The position numbers and the translations under genes were made by a program. From the NCBI GenBank assembly GCA_030674185.1, contig JAPXFY010000026.1, positions 37,299,709-37,363,708 on the forward strand: a stretch of 64,000 nt of DNA, in the 5' to 3' direction. This document shows, in pieces, positions 34,449-44,809 of the stretch (its first letter is position 1; each line of letters opens with the position of its first letter). The notes beneath the pieces were generated by a model. That model saw only the letters and a program-made list of their open reading frames with translations. It did not search any database and was not told where the DNA came from. This DNA comes from Monoplex corrugatus. Lineage: Eukaryota; Mollusca; Gastropoda; Littorinimorpha; Ranellidae.

Positions 34449-36360
34449 TGTAGCCAGTCAAAAAATTCTAACAAGTTTTTGGATTTTTCGTCTGCTACAA
34501 AACCGGAAATGACGTTTCACTTTCATCCGGGTGTTGTTAAAACCATAGCAACGTAAGCGCTTTCGCCGTAACGGTTGCCAACCCCGAAACATCAAAGTAA
34601 CTCTAAATTGTCTAATTCAGGTTTGTGCTAATTTTTCATTGTAGTAGTTGGTTTAAAGCTGAATTATTTTAGAGAAATTAAGACACTTTTGAAGTATATT
34701 CATGGGAATTTAACATAGGAAATTTTAAATCAATATTTTTTGTTTGAAAGCTAAATGATAAATAATTCAGGATGGGGTTAGTCCGATACGCAGCCTATTC
34801 GTAGTTTGCGAACATGATCATTTATATAATGTTGTTTTTTTTTATATTAAACAATTGCTTAAATGTTTTTGTGGAAAAAAGTGAAGACGTGAATGAACAT
34901 TTTTCATTGTAATACTAGAATAGTATTCTATGGGAAAAAATGTGATTCATTACCAAAATGGTTGTGGTGCACTGACAGTTATTAATTTATCAGTTTCATG
35001 GTTAAATAAATTTGGCCTAGTTGTACATTTTTTCTGTTAAAGCATATGTAGTTGTTTGTTAACACTAACTTTTTTTTTTGTTCAGTTATTACATTTGTGA
35101 AATACTCGCACATAAAAAAAAACATAGAGAGGTCTCATAAACTTTTTGATTAGCAAATTGTCAAGTGGATGTGAAACAGTAACCATTTTTTGTGGAAAAG
35201 AGAATACAAAATTTTTGTAAAATGGATAATAACAGGTTCTATTATTCAGTAAGGAGACAAACCAAACATATTGTCTCCGGATCATTGTGTAGTCCTTTGG
35301 ATAGTTGTTCATGAATTATCTTGATCAAAAGGGACATGACTTTGAATCCAAAATTGTATAATACTTAAAGAACATTGTGTTCACGGAAAGGAAAATCATT
35401 TTCATAAATGTTTTGTAAAGACTCCTAGATGGTGTGATAGATGCACACCATTTCATGTGTGTGTGTGGAATAGGGTTCATTTTGTTTATTGGAAACATAA
35501 GCATGTGTGGTCTACTGTTAATGTTTATTATTCTTCTTTCACTGGATTATTCATGTTTTTTATAGTTCATGATTATTCATTCAAACATTTAACTGTATTT
35601 TTTCTTAAGGCTATTCATCATAATGTCATATCATATATCATATCATATCATATCATATTATATCATATCATATCATGTCATATCTCATACCATACCATAC
35701 CATATTATACAGGGTCAACTATTGAGGTTGATGGTGTCCAAGGTCGTGCTTTGTTTTGCTGAGTACTCTCATGTGGGATCTCGGGCTATAGTGTCTGATG
35801 CACACAGGCGGCTGCTTACTTGATACTGGATGGATCACTCTACAGTAGTATTGATCACTCTACAGTATTGGTCCTGGCTTTTATTGCTGTATGCTTTTCA
35901 TATCGTATCATATCATATCATATCATATCATATCATATCATATCATATCATATCATATATCATTTCATATTTTATCATGTCATAATCACATCTTATATAT
36001 GATTTACTTCAAATGGAAAACTGACCAAATGAATGTATGCAATCTGTTGCAGAGCTACCTGAGGTTCTCAAGTGTTTCTGCTGGGGTTGACTCTGTACCG
36101 CTAGTTTTAATTTGTCAGTCTTTTCCCAAAAAGGGGTTATCCCCGTGAGAACAAATTGTGGTCACTTGTAATAGTTGTAAGTTGTATTTATTGTGTTTCA
36201 TTCTATTAAAATTCAAAGATCTGTATTTTGGCTTTAAAGGTTTTTTGGAAGTTGACTCAAAACCCACAAATGTGAAATCACTCCACATATACACCTATAC
36301 ATACATACCTACATACAATATATAATCACATATTTCTCATAAATCATAGGAGTGGTTACA
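34449..36360 (+). repeat. 5' LTR of the large Ty3/gypsy element
   Basis: Begins TGTAGCCAGTCAAAAAATTC, matching the 3' LTR start at 43132. It is inferred to end just before the primer binding site at 36369 (...GGTTACA). At ~1.9 kb it is long for a Ty3 LTR. Only its first ~400 bp can be compared with the truncated 3' copy, and these are nearly identical apart from a few substitutions and a 9-bp indel. It carries (CATAT)n runs at 35622-35705 and 35897-35985. An inserted sequence within the LTR cannot be excluded. Confidence 0.75.
35622..35985. repeat. Two (CATAT)n pentamer arrays
   Basis: Arrays at 35622-35705 and 35897-35985 are separated by ~190 bp of unique sequence inside the 5' LTR. Confidence 0.95.
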
Positions 36361-36368
36361 CAAATTTT

Positions 36369-36386
36369 TGGCGCCCAATGTGGGGC
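36369..36386 (+). promoter_or_regulatory. Primer binding site, tRNA-Lys type
   Basis: TGGCGCCCAATGTGGGGC differs by one base from the tRNA-Lys(1,2)-complementary site known from several retroviruses. It lies 8 bp after the inferred LTR end and about 107 bp before gag. Confidence 0.8.
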
Positions 36387-36492
36387 TGAGAGTCAACAAA
36401 TCTGAAAAAAAAAAATATATATATATATATATAAATATAAAAACAAAACAAAACAAAGTTTTAGACAAGTGACATAAAATTGTGCAGTCACG

Positions 36493-37574
36493 ATGGAGGA
36501 ATCTGACTGTACAAATGTTACGCCGGATGACCAACAAGCATCCACGTCTCAGCAAGGACATTCAGAAGAAGGAGAGTCGGTGTACACTGTGGAGATACAA
36601 CGTCTCCAACAGAGAATTTCCGAACTGCAACTGAAGCAGCAACAGCTGGAGCAGCAACAACAACAGCAACGACATCAGCAGCAGCAGCAATTTTTTCAAC
36701 ACAACAACAGTTTCCACCAACAATACCAACAATTCAAGTCATTTCACCACCCAATATTAGGCTGAAAACATTCACAGGACTCCCTCCAACTGGAGGAAAT
36801 GAAGTTTCATTTGTTGACTGGCTGAACAGTGCCGACCAACTACTACATGATAAATCCATTCCCGATCTGAAAGATAAACTGTTGAGTAGTTTGAGAGGTT
36901 TGCCTTACAAACAGGTCAAAAAATGTAGCAGCCCAAGGGATATAATTTCAAAGCTCAAAAATTTATATGGCAACATCAAGACAGGAGATGACAGACTATT
37001 AGATTTTGTTTCCATGTCCCTTTCTCCCAAGGAAAGTTCATCCGGATTCTTGTGTCGTCTGTGGTCAGAGATGGCCAAACTAACAGAAGAGAAAATACTA
37101 GACAGCAGTGAAGGCAGCCGGAAGGTGTATCACATCTTTTCAAAAGCAATTAACCCTATGCTCGCTGTTGAACTCCGTGGAAAGTTTGGGTTTCCTGGGC
37201 AAGTTTCTCCTGACCTGGAAGAGCTACTGACCACTGTCCGAATGTTAGAAGATGCTACTGCGACCATGTCCAGACCTCATGTCAGAGTCATGTCTGGAAC
37301 CAGTACATCTCCACAGAATCTGACTGCGGAACAGATGGACAAGATAGCTGAACGGGTGGTGGAAAAATTGAAGGGACAGGAAAAACGAAAACCGGAGCAG
37401 CGAGCACCCAGAGGTCCATGCTGGAGATGCGGGGAAAGAGGAAGCCATTTCGCCAGGGAGTGTCAAAATGAGCCTGATCGGGAGAGAGTGTCCAGGGAGC
37501 AGAGCAGATGGCACAACAGACAGACGGGAAACGGAAATCTGTCGATGTTAGGGGGCAAACATCGACAGGTCTGA
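36493..37574 (+). CDS. gag: Ty3/gypsy Gag (one frame break)
   Basis: Starts at ATG 36493 and codes for a Glu/Gln-rich coiled-coil-like N-terminus with a polyglutamine stretch (about residues 48-75). It then changes frame in or near a T6 run at about 36690 and continues as a capsid-like region (TFTGLPPTGGNEVSFVDWLN at about 36775) to a CCHC zinc knuckle CWRCGERGSHFARECQ (about 37420). Gag forms the particle and the knuckle binds RNA. The single break could be a real mutation or a homopolymer sequencing error. The stop at 37572-37574 lies inside an overlap with pol. Confidence 0.85.
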
Positions 37575-40500
37575 GCCCCAAAGAAGAACAAACAAGATTC
37601 CAAGCAGTGAACATCTTAGAAGAGAAATTAAAACCAGTAAGACTACGGAACATCAAATTAACCTTAACACCAGGACAGAGCATTCAGTTACAAGGAGTAG
37701 TTCCTGAAAATTCTCAGTTGTTCGTAAGAAAAGAAGAAGCTTTACCAAAGGGTGTGACCATCATCAGTGCTGAAATAAAAAACTGTACCTGTGTTCTTCA
37801 AATTCAGAACAGTCATAAAAGAAATTCTGTGAAACTCACACCTGACATCATTTTAGCAGAACTGAAAACCGATTCTTCCTGTTTAGAAACTTTAGTGGGA
37901 CCATGCTGTGAAACACAGATCAAAATTGAAGGGGAAAATGTTATGTGTCTTTTGGATAGTGGTTCACAAGTAACTGTCATTTCTGAAACATTCTTTCGAA
38001 ATCATTTGAAACATATTCCTCTAAAAGAACTTGGGGCAGACTTAGCAGTAACGGGAGCTGGGGGACAACAAGTTCCTTACAAGGGAATGGTGTCTGTAAA
38101 ATGTACACTGCCTGCCTGTGTTGCTGGGAAAGAACAAACAATCGACACTGTAGCGCTTGAATGTCAAGATACGGAGTATTCTCAGAGAGTACCAATCATT
38201 ATTGGGGCAAATGTGTTTAAGAAACTGCCACAAGTCACAGTATCAGAACAACTACTGAGGGGCGAAGCTGCTTTTATGTTTGCTCATCAGTCAGATGTGG
38301 GTGAAGATGGAAGATGTCGAAGTATCAGGATGAAAGATCATACTTTTGTTTTGCATGTAGGCGAGTCTGTGACAGTGAAGGGACAAGCAAGAGTGAAACG
38401 TCTGCTTACTCAGAACTCTGTGTTGATTCAGGAACCAACTTTGGCAAACACACCCGCTGAGTTGGGCGTAGTAGCAGCAAAAGCAGATATTGGGGCCTTA
38501 CATTCTGTAAAGGTTACTTTGTGCAATTTGGGTGAAGAAGACCTTATCATAAAAAAGAATCAGGTGATTGCAGATGTGTTTACTGTGCTCACAACATATG
38601 ACGTTGAGAATGTGTTGAAAGAGTTGCATACTCATGGGCAGCAGGTAAATGTTTCAGATGCAAGTGATAAAATGGAGTCAAAGGCAAAAAAGCAAAATAC
38701 TTCTTTATTGTTCAAGTTTGGAGAAAACACCCCATCAGAATGGAGAGAACGCTTTACTGCCAGGCTACAGAACTATCAAGATGTTTTCATTCAACATGAA
38801 TTTGACCTTGGAAACATTAGTGAGGTTCATCATGACATTGAACTAGAGCCAGGATCTACAGTACGAGAACGGCCAAGACCAATTCCTCCACATGATCTGG
38901 AAGAAGTGAAAGAACATATACAACAACTGTTGGATGCTAAAATCATCACTCCATCAGCTTCACCATATGCAAGTCCTATTGTTCTTGTCAGAAAGAAGAA
39001 TGGAAGTCTCCGAATGTGTGTAGATTATCGGAAAATAAACTCAAGAACAATTAAGGACAGTTATGCAATTCCAAAAATCGAAGATTTGTTCTTGACACTG
39101 AGTGGTGCACGTTTCTTCACTTCTATGGATTTGAGCAAAGCGTACTATCAAGTTCCTATGTCTGACAGGGCGAAACGGATTTCTGCATTTACAACTCCGT
39201 TTGGACTGTTTCAATTTGAACGCATGGCAATGGGATTGAAAAATGCACCGCATACTTTCCAGCGTCTCATGGAAAAAGTGTTTTGTGATATGAATCTTAT
39301 AGATCTCATTGTTTTCTTTGATGACATTTTGATCCATGGAAAAGCATTGGAGGAGCTGGAAGAAAGGACTGCAGCAGCTCTTGAACGCTTGCGGAAGTAC
39401 AACTTGAAAGTTGACCCAGAAAAATGTGTTTTCGCTGCCTCTGAAGTAAAGCATTTGGGACATATCATTTCAGACAAAGGGATTAGGCCAGATCCTGAAA
39501 AGACAGAAGCTTTGACAACATGGCCCAAACCAGAAACTGTGAGAGACATTAAGTCCTTTATTGGTTTTGCTGGATTCTTTCGTCGCTTTATTCCTCATTT
39601 TGCACAGATAGCACGCCCTTTGAATGATTTGTGTATCGGTTATGTACCAAATGGAAAGCAAAAAGGACTTGGGAGAAATAAAAAGTCAACGCTTACTCTT
39701 AAGTCTGACATATCACATCTTTGGGGAGAAGAACAGCAGGCTGCATTTGAAAAGTTGATTGAACTGTTGACTTCTGAACCTGTTCTTTCCATTGCTGATA
39801 GAGGAAAACCTTTTGAACTTCACTGTGATGCTAGTGGAACAGGTATTGGAGCAGTACTGTATCAGGTGCAAGATGGACAACAAAGAGTGATTGCTTATGC
39901 TAGTCGTGGTTTAAATAAAACCGAGAGAAACTATCCAGTTCACAAGCGAGAATTTCTTGCTCTTAAATGGTCTATGACAGAAAAGTTCCATGATTACATA
40001 CTTGGTTCTCATGTTACAGTGGTGACTGACAACAATCCGTTATGCTACATTTTGAAGAACGCCAAACTTGATGCAACCAGCCACAGATGGTTAGCAGCAC
40101 TGTCAGTCTATGATTTTGATCTCCAATACAAGAAGGGTACATCTCACATTGATGCAGACGCTTTGTCCAGACGACATCCTGAAGCTCCTGAAGAAGACAT
40201 GGAGTATCAAAAGTTCATGGAAGATACCAAGTTTTTGCGGGAAAAAGCTGTGAAGTTTGATCAACAGTGTGGTGGTACTGTAAAAGTAAGCCAAGAAGCA
40301 GTATGTGCAATAATGAATGCTAAGGGAGTGTTCTGCTCAGTTGTCAGTAACAGTACTGAAAATCAGGATTTGGATACAACAAAATCACAAGAAAATGTTA
40401 AATCCACTGTAGAATATGTACCAGCAGTAGAACAGTTAATTCCAAACCCAAAACTAATAGATGATGATGTGTTAGAACCCAAGCAAAAAGGACTGCATAC

Positions 40501-40858
40501 AATAAGTACATCTGAATGGAGGAAATATCAGCTAGCAGACCAGACTCTAAAGTGGGTGATAGAACATGTTGAAGCAGGAAAGAAGATGGAAACACAAGGG
40601 AAAGAAGTCACTCCTGAAATGAAAGTTTTTGTCAGAGAACAAGAGAAACTGGTGATGAGGAATGGAGTTCTGTACCGACAAATACAAAATGAGGAAGGCA
40701 GTACTCAGAGACAGCTTGTGATTCCTAAGTCTCATCGGAAGGAGGCTATGAAGGGTGTTCATGAGGACCTATTTCACATTCACTTTGAAAGTGCACTAAA
40801 GCAAGCCCGTCTTCGTTTCTTTTGGCCTACATGGCGAATGAGATGGAACGCAAGATAA
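37508..40858 (+). CDS. pol: Ty3/gypsy Pol: protease, RT, RNase H, integrase N-terminus
   Basis: 1116 codons. Retropepsin motif LLDSGSQVTVIS near residue 149; RT motifs LRMCVDYRKIN (about 500), FFTSMDLSKAYYQ, TPFGLFQFERMAMGLKNAP and LIVFFDDILIH (about 600, the YxDD box); RNase H with HCDASGTGIGAVL (about 770), NYPVHKREFLALKW and TDNNPLCYI; then the integrase H2C2 start with HEDLFHIHFESALKQARLRFFWP (about 1082). The frame is lost at about 40835, where the integrase continues in a different phase. Expected to be made as a Gag-Pol fusion through the slippery site at 37526, although a local ATG also exists. All RT and RNase H catalytic acids appear present. Confidence 0.92.
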   Translation: MAQQTDGKRKSVDVRGQTSTGLSPKEEQTRFQAVNILEEKLKPVRLRNIKLTLTPGQSIQLQGVVPENSQLFVRKEEALPKGVTIISAEIKNCTCVLQIQNSHKRNSVKLTPDIILAELKTDSSCLETLVGPCCETQIKIEGENVMCLLDSGSQVTVISETFFRNHLKHIPLKELGADLAVTGAGGQQVPYKGMVSVKCTLPACVAGKEQTIDTVALECQDTEYSQRVPIIIGANVFKKLPQVTVSEQLLRGEAAFMFAHQSDVGEDGRCRSIRMKDHTFVLHVGESVTVKGQARVKRLLTQNSVLIQEPTLANTPAELGVVAAKADIGALHSVKVTLCNLGEEDLIIKKNQVIADVFTVLTTYDVENVLKELHTHGQQVNVSDASDKMESKAKKQNTSLLFKFGENTPSEWRERFTARLQNYQDVFIQHEFDLGNISEVHHDIELEPGSTVRERPRPIPPHDLEEVKEHIQQLLDAKIITPSASPYASPIVLVRKKNGSLRMCVDYRKINSRTIKDSYAIPKIEDLFLTLSGARFFTSMDLSKAYYQVPMSDRAKRISAFTTPFGLFQFERMAMGLKNAPHTFQRLMEKVFCDMNLIDLIVFFDDILIHGKALEELEERTAAALERLRKYNLKVDPEKCVFAASEVKHLGHIISDKGIRPDPEKTEALTTWPKPETVRDIKSFIGFAGFFRRFIPHFAQIARPLNDLCIGYVPNGKQKGLGRNKKSTLTLKSDISHLWGEEQQAAFEKLIELLTSEPVLSIADRGKPFELHCDASGTGIGAVLYQVQDGQQRVIAYASRGLNKTERNYPVHKREFLALKWSMTEKFHDYILGSHVTVVTDNNPLCYILKNAKLDATSHRWLAALSVYDFDLQYKKGTSHIDADALSRRHPEAPEEDMEYQKFMEDTKFLREKAVKFDQQCGGTVKVSQEAVCAIMNAKGVFCSVVSNSTENQDLDTTKSQENVKSTVEYVPAVEQLIPNPKLIDDDVLEPKQKGLHTISTSEWRKYQLADQTLKWVIEHVEAGKKMETQGKEVTPEMKVFVREQEKLVMRNGVLYRQIQNEEGSTQRQLVIPKSHRKEAMKGVHEDLFHIHFESALKQARLRFFWPTWRMRWNAR
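37526..37532 (+). promoter_or_regulatory. -1 ribosomal frameshift slippery site
   Basis: GGGAAAC is read as G_GGA_AAC in the gag frame, fitting the X_XXY_YYZ rule. It lies inside the 67-bp gag/pol overlap, and a -1 shift moves ribosomes exactly into the pol frame. A downstream pseudoknot was not modelled. Confidence 0.7.
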
Positions 40859-42549
40859 AGAAATGCAGCCGCTGCATTCAACGAGGTGCATTAGCTCAAA
40901 AGGCTCCCATGCAAACCATTGTGACAACTCAGCCTCTTGAACTGATTTCTATAGATTTTCTTACAATAGAAGCCAAAGGTCAGAAACAGTCTATATTAGT
41001 TATTATGGACCATTTCACAAAATTTGGACACGCCATTTTGACTCGAAATCAGATAGCAAAGGTGGTTGCCAAAGCATTATGGGAACAGTTTTTCATGATC
41101 TACGGTTTTCCCAAAAGAATTCTATCCAACCAGGGAAAAGACTTTGAGTCAAACCTAGTCAAAGAGCTGTGTGCTGTAGCAGGCATTTCTAAATGTAGAA
41201 CTACACCCTATCATCCAGCAGGAAACCCTGTTGAAAGATGGAACCGGACTCTTATTCAACTGCTGAGAGGCCTGGAAGATGATAGGAAGCAAGACTGGCA
41301 GAGAAGTCTACTGGCTGTCGTACATGCGTACAACTGTTGTGTACATTCAAGCACTGGATTTAGCCCTTATTTTTTGTTTTTCGGTCGACATCCTCGACTG
41401 CCAGTTGACATTGCTTTTGGCATTGATCTTGAAACAGGAAATAAGAAATCTCCACGGCAGTATGTACAAGATCTAAAGAAACGTCTCAGTGATGATTATT
41501 CCTCAGCTACCAAGCAGATGGAAAAGATGGCGAACAAGAACAAAACCAGGAATAATGCCTCTGCTCATGCTGTTGAATTGGAAATAGGTGACAGAGTACT
41601 GGTCCGAAAAGTAGGACCTCGTGTAAACTCTAAAATTTCCGATCGGTGGGAGAAGGACATTTATGTCGTTAGAGACAAGAAAGCAGATATACCTGTGTAC
41701 ACTGTGCAGCAGGAAGGAGGAAGTGGACTCAGCAGGACTCTGCACAGAAATTTGTTACTACCCATTGGAGCTTTAGATATAGGTATTGAGCAGATGAGCA
41801 AGAAAAAAGAAAAGGGTGAAACTGTGAAAACCAAGGTAGTCACATCCTCAGAAGTGGAGAACAGTAGTTCAGATGATGAAAAAACACTTCCAAAGTTGTT
41901 AGTAAAATGGAAACCCAGTTCACTTCGACCCGATGCTCCAGTTTTTGTGCCTGCAGAAAATGTTTCTGCATCTGAGAAATCTGAAGATGGAAAATCAGAG
42001 CACACACAGAACACTTTACCATCTCCAGAATCAGATTCTGTTGGTCATGCAGAGTCCTCAGGAAGAGAAGTGGTGAAAGAGACTGCATACCTGCCTGGAT
42101 GTGCTGTGGAAAGTGATCCTGAAGACAATCCATTACCAGATAGTATGAGTATGAATTTGAGTGAGCATGAAAATACTGAAAATGTGAATGAAGATAGTGA
42201 TCTAGCTGAGGAAAATTTGGAGTTAAATGAAAACTGTCAATCTGAACAAGAAACACAGAATGAGCCAGTGGAAATGCCATTGCCTCGGAGGTCTACTAGA
42301 ATCAGGAAACCTGTTGATAGGCTGAATCTTGTTCATTGGGCTACATCAGAGAACTTAAGAAAACGCTTTCCAACCAAGATGCAAGACAAAAGACCATATG
42401 CAGAAAACACTGAAAGTACTGATTGTTGTGATGAGGAAAGTTTCAGTTATGCAATGAAATGGCTGGACAATTTGGAAACAAGTACTCAGACATTACTGGA
42501 CTACATAAAAAATCTCAACATGTATAATCTTTGCAAGAAAGTAATATAA
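40822..42549 (+). CDS. Ty3/gypsy integrase and long acidic C-terminal tail
   Basis: 575 codons in the phase after the break at 40835. CSRCIQRGALAQ completes the zinc domain. The catalytic core shows SIDFLTIEA (first Asp), then ILSNQGKDFES where the family has SDQG, so the second catalytic Asp is Asn (codon 41128-41130, AAC). The Glu in NPVERWNRTL is kept. A GPY/F-like region (VGPRVNSKISDRWEKDIYVV) and a ~230-residue Ser/Glu-rich tail with RRSTRIRKPVDRL follow. The Asp-to-Asn change would be expected to abolish strand transfer. The long tail may act in chromatin targeting, which is inference. Confidence 0.9.
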   Translation: MAYMANEMERKIKKCSRCIQRGALAQKAPMQTIVTTQPLELISIDFLTIEAKGQKQSILVIMDHFTKFGHAILTRNQIAKVVAKALWEQFFMIYGFPKRILSNQGKDFESNLVKELCAVAGISKCRTTPYHPAGNPVERWNRTLIQLLRGLEDDRKQDWQRSLLAVVHAYNCCVHSSTGFSPYFLFFGRHPRLPVDIAFGIDLETGNKKSPRQYVQDLKKRLSDDYSSATKQMEKMANKNKTRNNASAHAVELEIGDRVLVRKVGPRVNSKISDRWEKDIYVVRDKKADIPVYTVQQEGGSGLSRTLHRNLLLPIGALDIGIEQMSKKKEKGETVKTKVVTSSEVENSSSDDEKTLPKLLVKWKPSSLRPDAPVFVPAENVSASEKSEDGKSEHTQNTLPSPESDSVGHAESSGREVVKETAYLPGCAVESDPEDNPLPDSMSMNLSEHENTENVNEDSDLAEENLELNENCQSEQETQNEPVEMPLPRRSTRIRKPVDRLNLVHWATSENLRKRFPTKMQDKRPYAENTESTDCCDEESFSYAMKWLDNLETSTQTLLDYIKNLNMYNLCKKVI

Positions 42550-43131
42550 AAAGGCATAACTTGGGTCAGGATAAAATAGTTGCTGGATAGTTTAGATCAC
42601 TTGAATTATCATTTCTATGAAGAGGTGAAGACTGGACTACCTGTGTGATTCATGCCATTTTTGTTAAAGCATTCTCATTGTAAATCTATGTGCCTTTTTC
42701 CAGAGAGACTCATATGTGACTTGTAAGAAAAATTCTGAGGATAAAGAGACAGAGAATAATGCAGTTGATAGTGTTGAGGTTGAAACCCTCTGTTCTCTAG
42801 CACTGTGTAGCTCTTTAATAAGATTCTCAACACAGGATTCAAGCTTCCTGTAAGGATATTGGTGTGCTTTAGACTATATACAATATATAGTTTTGAACAG
42901 AGCTGTATTCCAGTTCATTCTAAAGGCATAACACCATATTATTGTTGCTATAAAACTATTTTTATTTTTGGGATGTAACTACGGGTATAATTATGTGTTC
43001 ATGTGTGAGCGTTAGTATTTTTTCTGTATAAATTTTGTTTGAAATTTGAACTAAACTTAGCAACTGAAGTCAACCCAACTAAATATTTCAAAATTTGTTA
43101 ATTAATGAAACATTTTCTCAGGGGGGGTATA
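42550..43131 (+). other. Ty3 3' non-coding region and polypurine tract
   Basis: Non-coding sequence between the integrase stop and the 3' LTR. The run CAGGGGGGG at 43119-43127 immediately before the LTR start is the likely plus-strand polypurine primer. Confidence 0.65.
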
Positions 43132-43531
43132 TGTAGCCAGTCAAAAAATTCTAACAAGTTTTTGGATTTTTCGTCTGCTACAAAACCGGAAATGACGTTT
43201 CACTTTCATCCAGGTGTTGTTAAAACCATAGCAACGTAAGCGCTTTCGCCGTAACGGTTGCCAACCCCGAAACATCAAAGTAACTCTAATTCAGGTTTGT
43301 GCTAATTTTTCATTGTAGTAGTTGGTTTAAAGCTGAATTATTTTAGAGAAATTAAGACACTTTTGAAGTATATTCATGGGAATTTAACATAGGAAATTTT
43401 AAATCAATATTTTTTTGTTTGAAAGCTAAATGATAAATAATTCAGCGATGGGGTTAGTCCGATACGCAGCCTATTCGTAGTTTGCGAACATGATCATTTG
43501 TATAATGTTTTGGTTTTTTTATATTAAACAA
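43132..43531 (+). repeat. 3' LTR of the large Ty3 element, truncated
   Basis: Starts TGTAGCCAGTCAAAAAATTC and matches 34449-34855 closely (differences include a 9-bp indel near 43286 and scattered substitutions). Similarity stops at 43531, where LINE-derived sequence begins, so about 1.5 kb of the LTR is missing. Confidence 0.9.
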
Positions 43532-43620
43532 TCCTGGGGCTTTTCCTGGTTTCATCTTTTTCAGTGCTGCTCTAACTTCATCTTTCATTATGGGTGGTCC
43601 TTCAAAAAACAAATCTTTCT
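43532..43620 (-). pseudogene. LINE RT fragment (block 1)
   Basis: The minus strand reads GPPIMKDEVRAALKKMKPGK followed by APG, the conserved start of the RT domain in endonuclease-RT LINEs. Only ~25 residues remain. Confidence 0.6.
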
Positions 43621-43664
43621 AGCAAATAGCCCCCGTCAGCATAGCTCAAGGGATCATTGGGACC

Positions 43665-43985
43665 TCAAGCCCCCCGACCACGGCAAGGTGGTGGTCCCGT
43701 TGGGGGGGGGGGGGGGGCAATAGTCCAAGCAAAGACAACTGGTAATCTTCCCTGATAAATATGAATTGAAAACATTTCAAAGAACCTCAGAAGCTCTGGG
43801 TAATGTTTCGAACAGCAATTGTCTCCAAAGCAGAAAAAAATCAGAAAATCTTTATGCTTGCATTGGGACACTATTTTTAGTGCCAACACTAGAGCTGTCA
43901 GTTCAGCAGTATAACCAAAACTGTCAGACAGAATAAGTTTTGAAAATGAATGATTGGGAACAGCGAACAGAAGGCAGCAGCATCA
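43665..43985 (-). pseudogene. Jockey-type LINE RNase H fragment (copy F)
   Basis: Minus-strand pieces (LALKIVSQCKHKDFLIF, RFFEMFSIHI, VVFAW) match the RNase H region of the LINE copies at 18385 and 26543. The right-hand part (43890-43985) matches their upstream RNase H sequence in broken form. A G17 homopolymer at about 43702-43718 borders it. Confidence 0.7.
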
Positions 43986-44116
43986 ACACCTGTAATTTTG
44001 ATTCTATTTGTTCATGCTTTTCAGTAGATTAAAGCCACAACATCTGATCAAATGAACCGGGACGCATGCGCAGTAAGCATGGGCGGAGCTAAACTAAATA
44101 AAGAAAAGTACGTGGC
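43986..44116. other. Flanking DNA left of the Harbinger element
   Basis: Unassigned sequence that includes a GCATGCGCAGTAAGC string at about 44065. It ends at the target-site TAA. Confidence 0.5.
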
Positions 44117-44119
44117 TAA

Positions 44120-44400
44120 CACCCCCTTCCCACTATGAGCGAAATGACGGAGTGATCGTGTTTTTGGGCCTAAAAATTCAAAGTTCTCGATGAATCCTGT
44201 AGCATTCCCACTACCAGACCCTTTCACTCCTAGCCAGCTTTGAGTGATTGTGCACGGTCAGATCACTCCGTGGTCGAGATTTGTGTTCAAACATGTTTAA
44301 ACACAAGTGGCACCTACTGCATCCATCGTGTCCAATTTGCATACCGCGGGAAAATTTTCGGTTGCGTGCGAGCCTTGCCAGCCACAGTGCGAGGCGAGGC
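44120..44400 (+). repeat. Left terminal inverted repeat of the Harbinger element
   Basis: Starts CACCCCCTTCCCACTATGAG and is complementary to 48321-48609. It contains an imperfect palindrome TGTTCAAACATGTTTAAACA at about 44284 and two GATCACTC-type motifs. Confidence 0.95.
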
Positions 44401-44690
44401 GAGCGTGGCCCACAGGAAATGCTTGGGTCAGCTCCCCAAATAGATCACTCACACTGATCACCCAAATGCATTCCCACTATTTTGGAGTGAAAGGGCCCTT
44501 TGTCGCTTCACTCCTGAGTGCTCCACGATCACTCAGAACTTTCACGCACAACTTTCACTCCGACAGTGGGAACGCGGTTTAAAGCATTCATCGTGCAATA
44601 GGAAGAAAAAGAAGGGGACGGTTCACTCAAAACACGCGCACCGATCACCCCAGAGTCATGCGCAATCACTCCAAACGCTTGATCACTCCA
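44270..44690. promoter_or_regulatory. Subterminal GATCACTC motif array
   Basis: GATCACTC or close variants occur at about 44261, 44445, 44457, 44529, 44645, 44669 and 44681, and as the complement GAGTGATC near the terminus (44151). Matching motifs lie in the right TIR. In Harbinger transposons the Myb/MADF partner binds short subterminal repeats, so these are candidate binding sites. Confidence 0.55.
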
Positions 44691-44700
44691 ATTGGAAAGT

Positions 44701-44708
44701 TATAAAAG
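44701..44708 (+). promoter_or_regulatory. TATA box of the MADF-protein gene
   Basis: TATAAAAG about 109 bp upstream of the ATG at 44810, in a GC-richer context, on the same strand as the gene. Confidence 0.65.
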
Positions 44709-44809
44709 GCGAGCGTGAGTTTGTTTGTTTTTTTCACTTGCCTGCCGAATTGCTGTGCTACTCGACTACACGATTTTCGTCTTCTTCTGCATTCTGGTCA
44801 AGACCAAGA

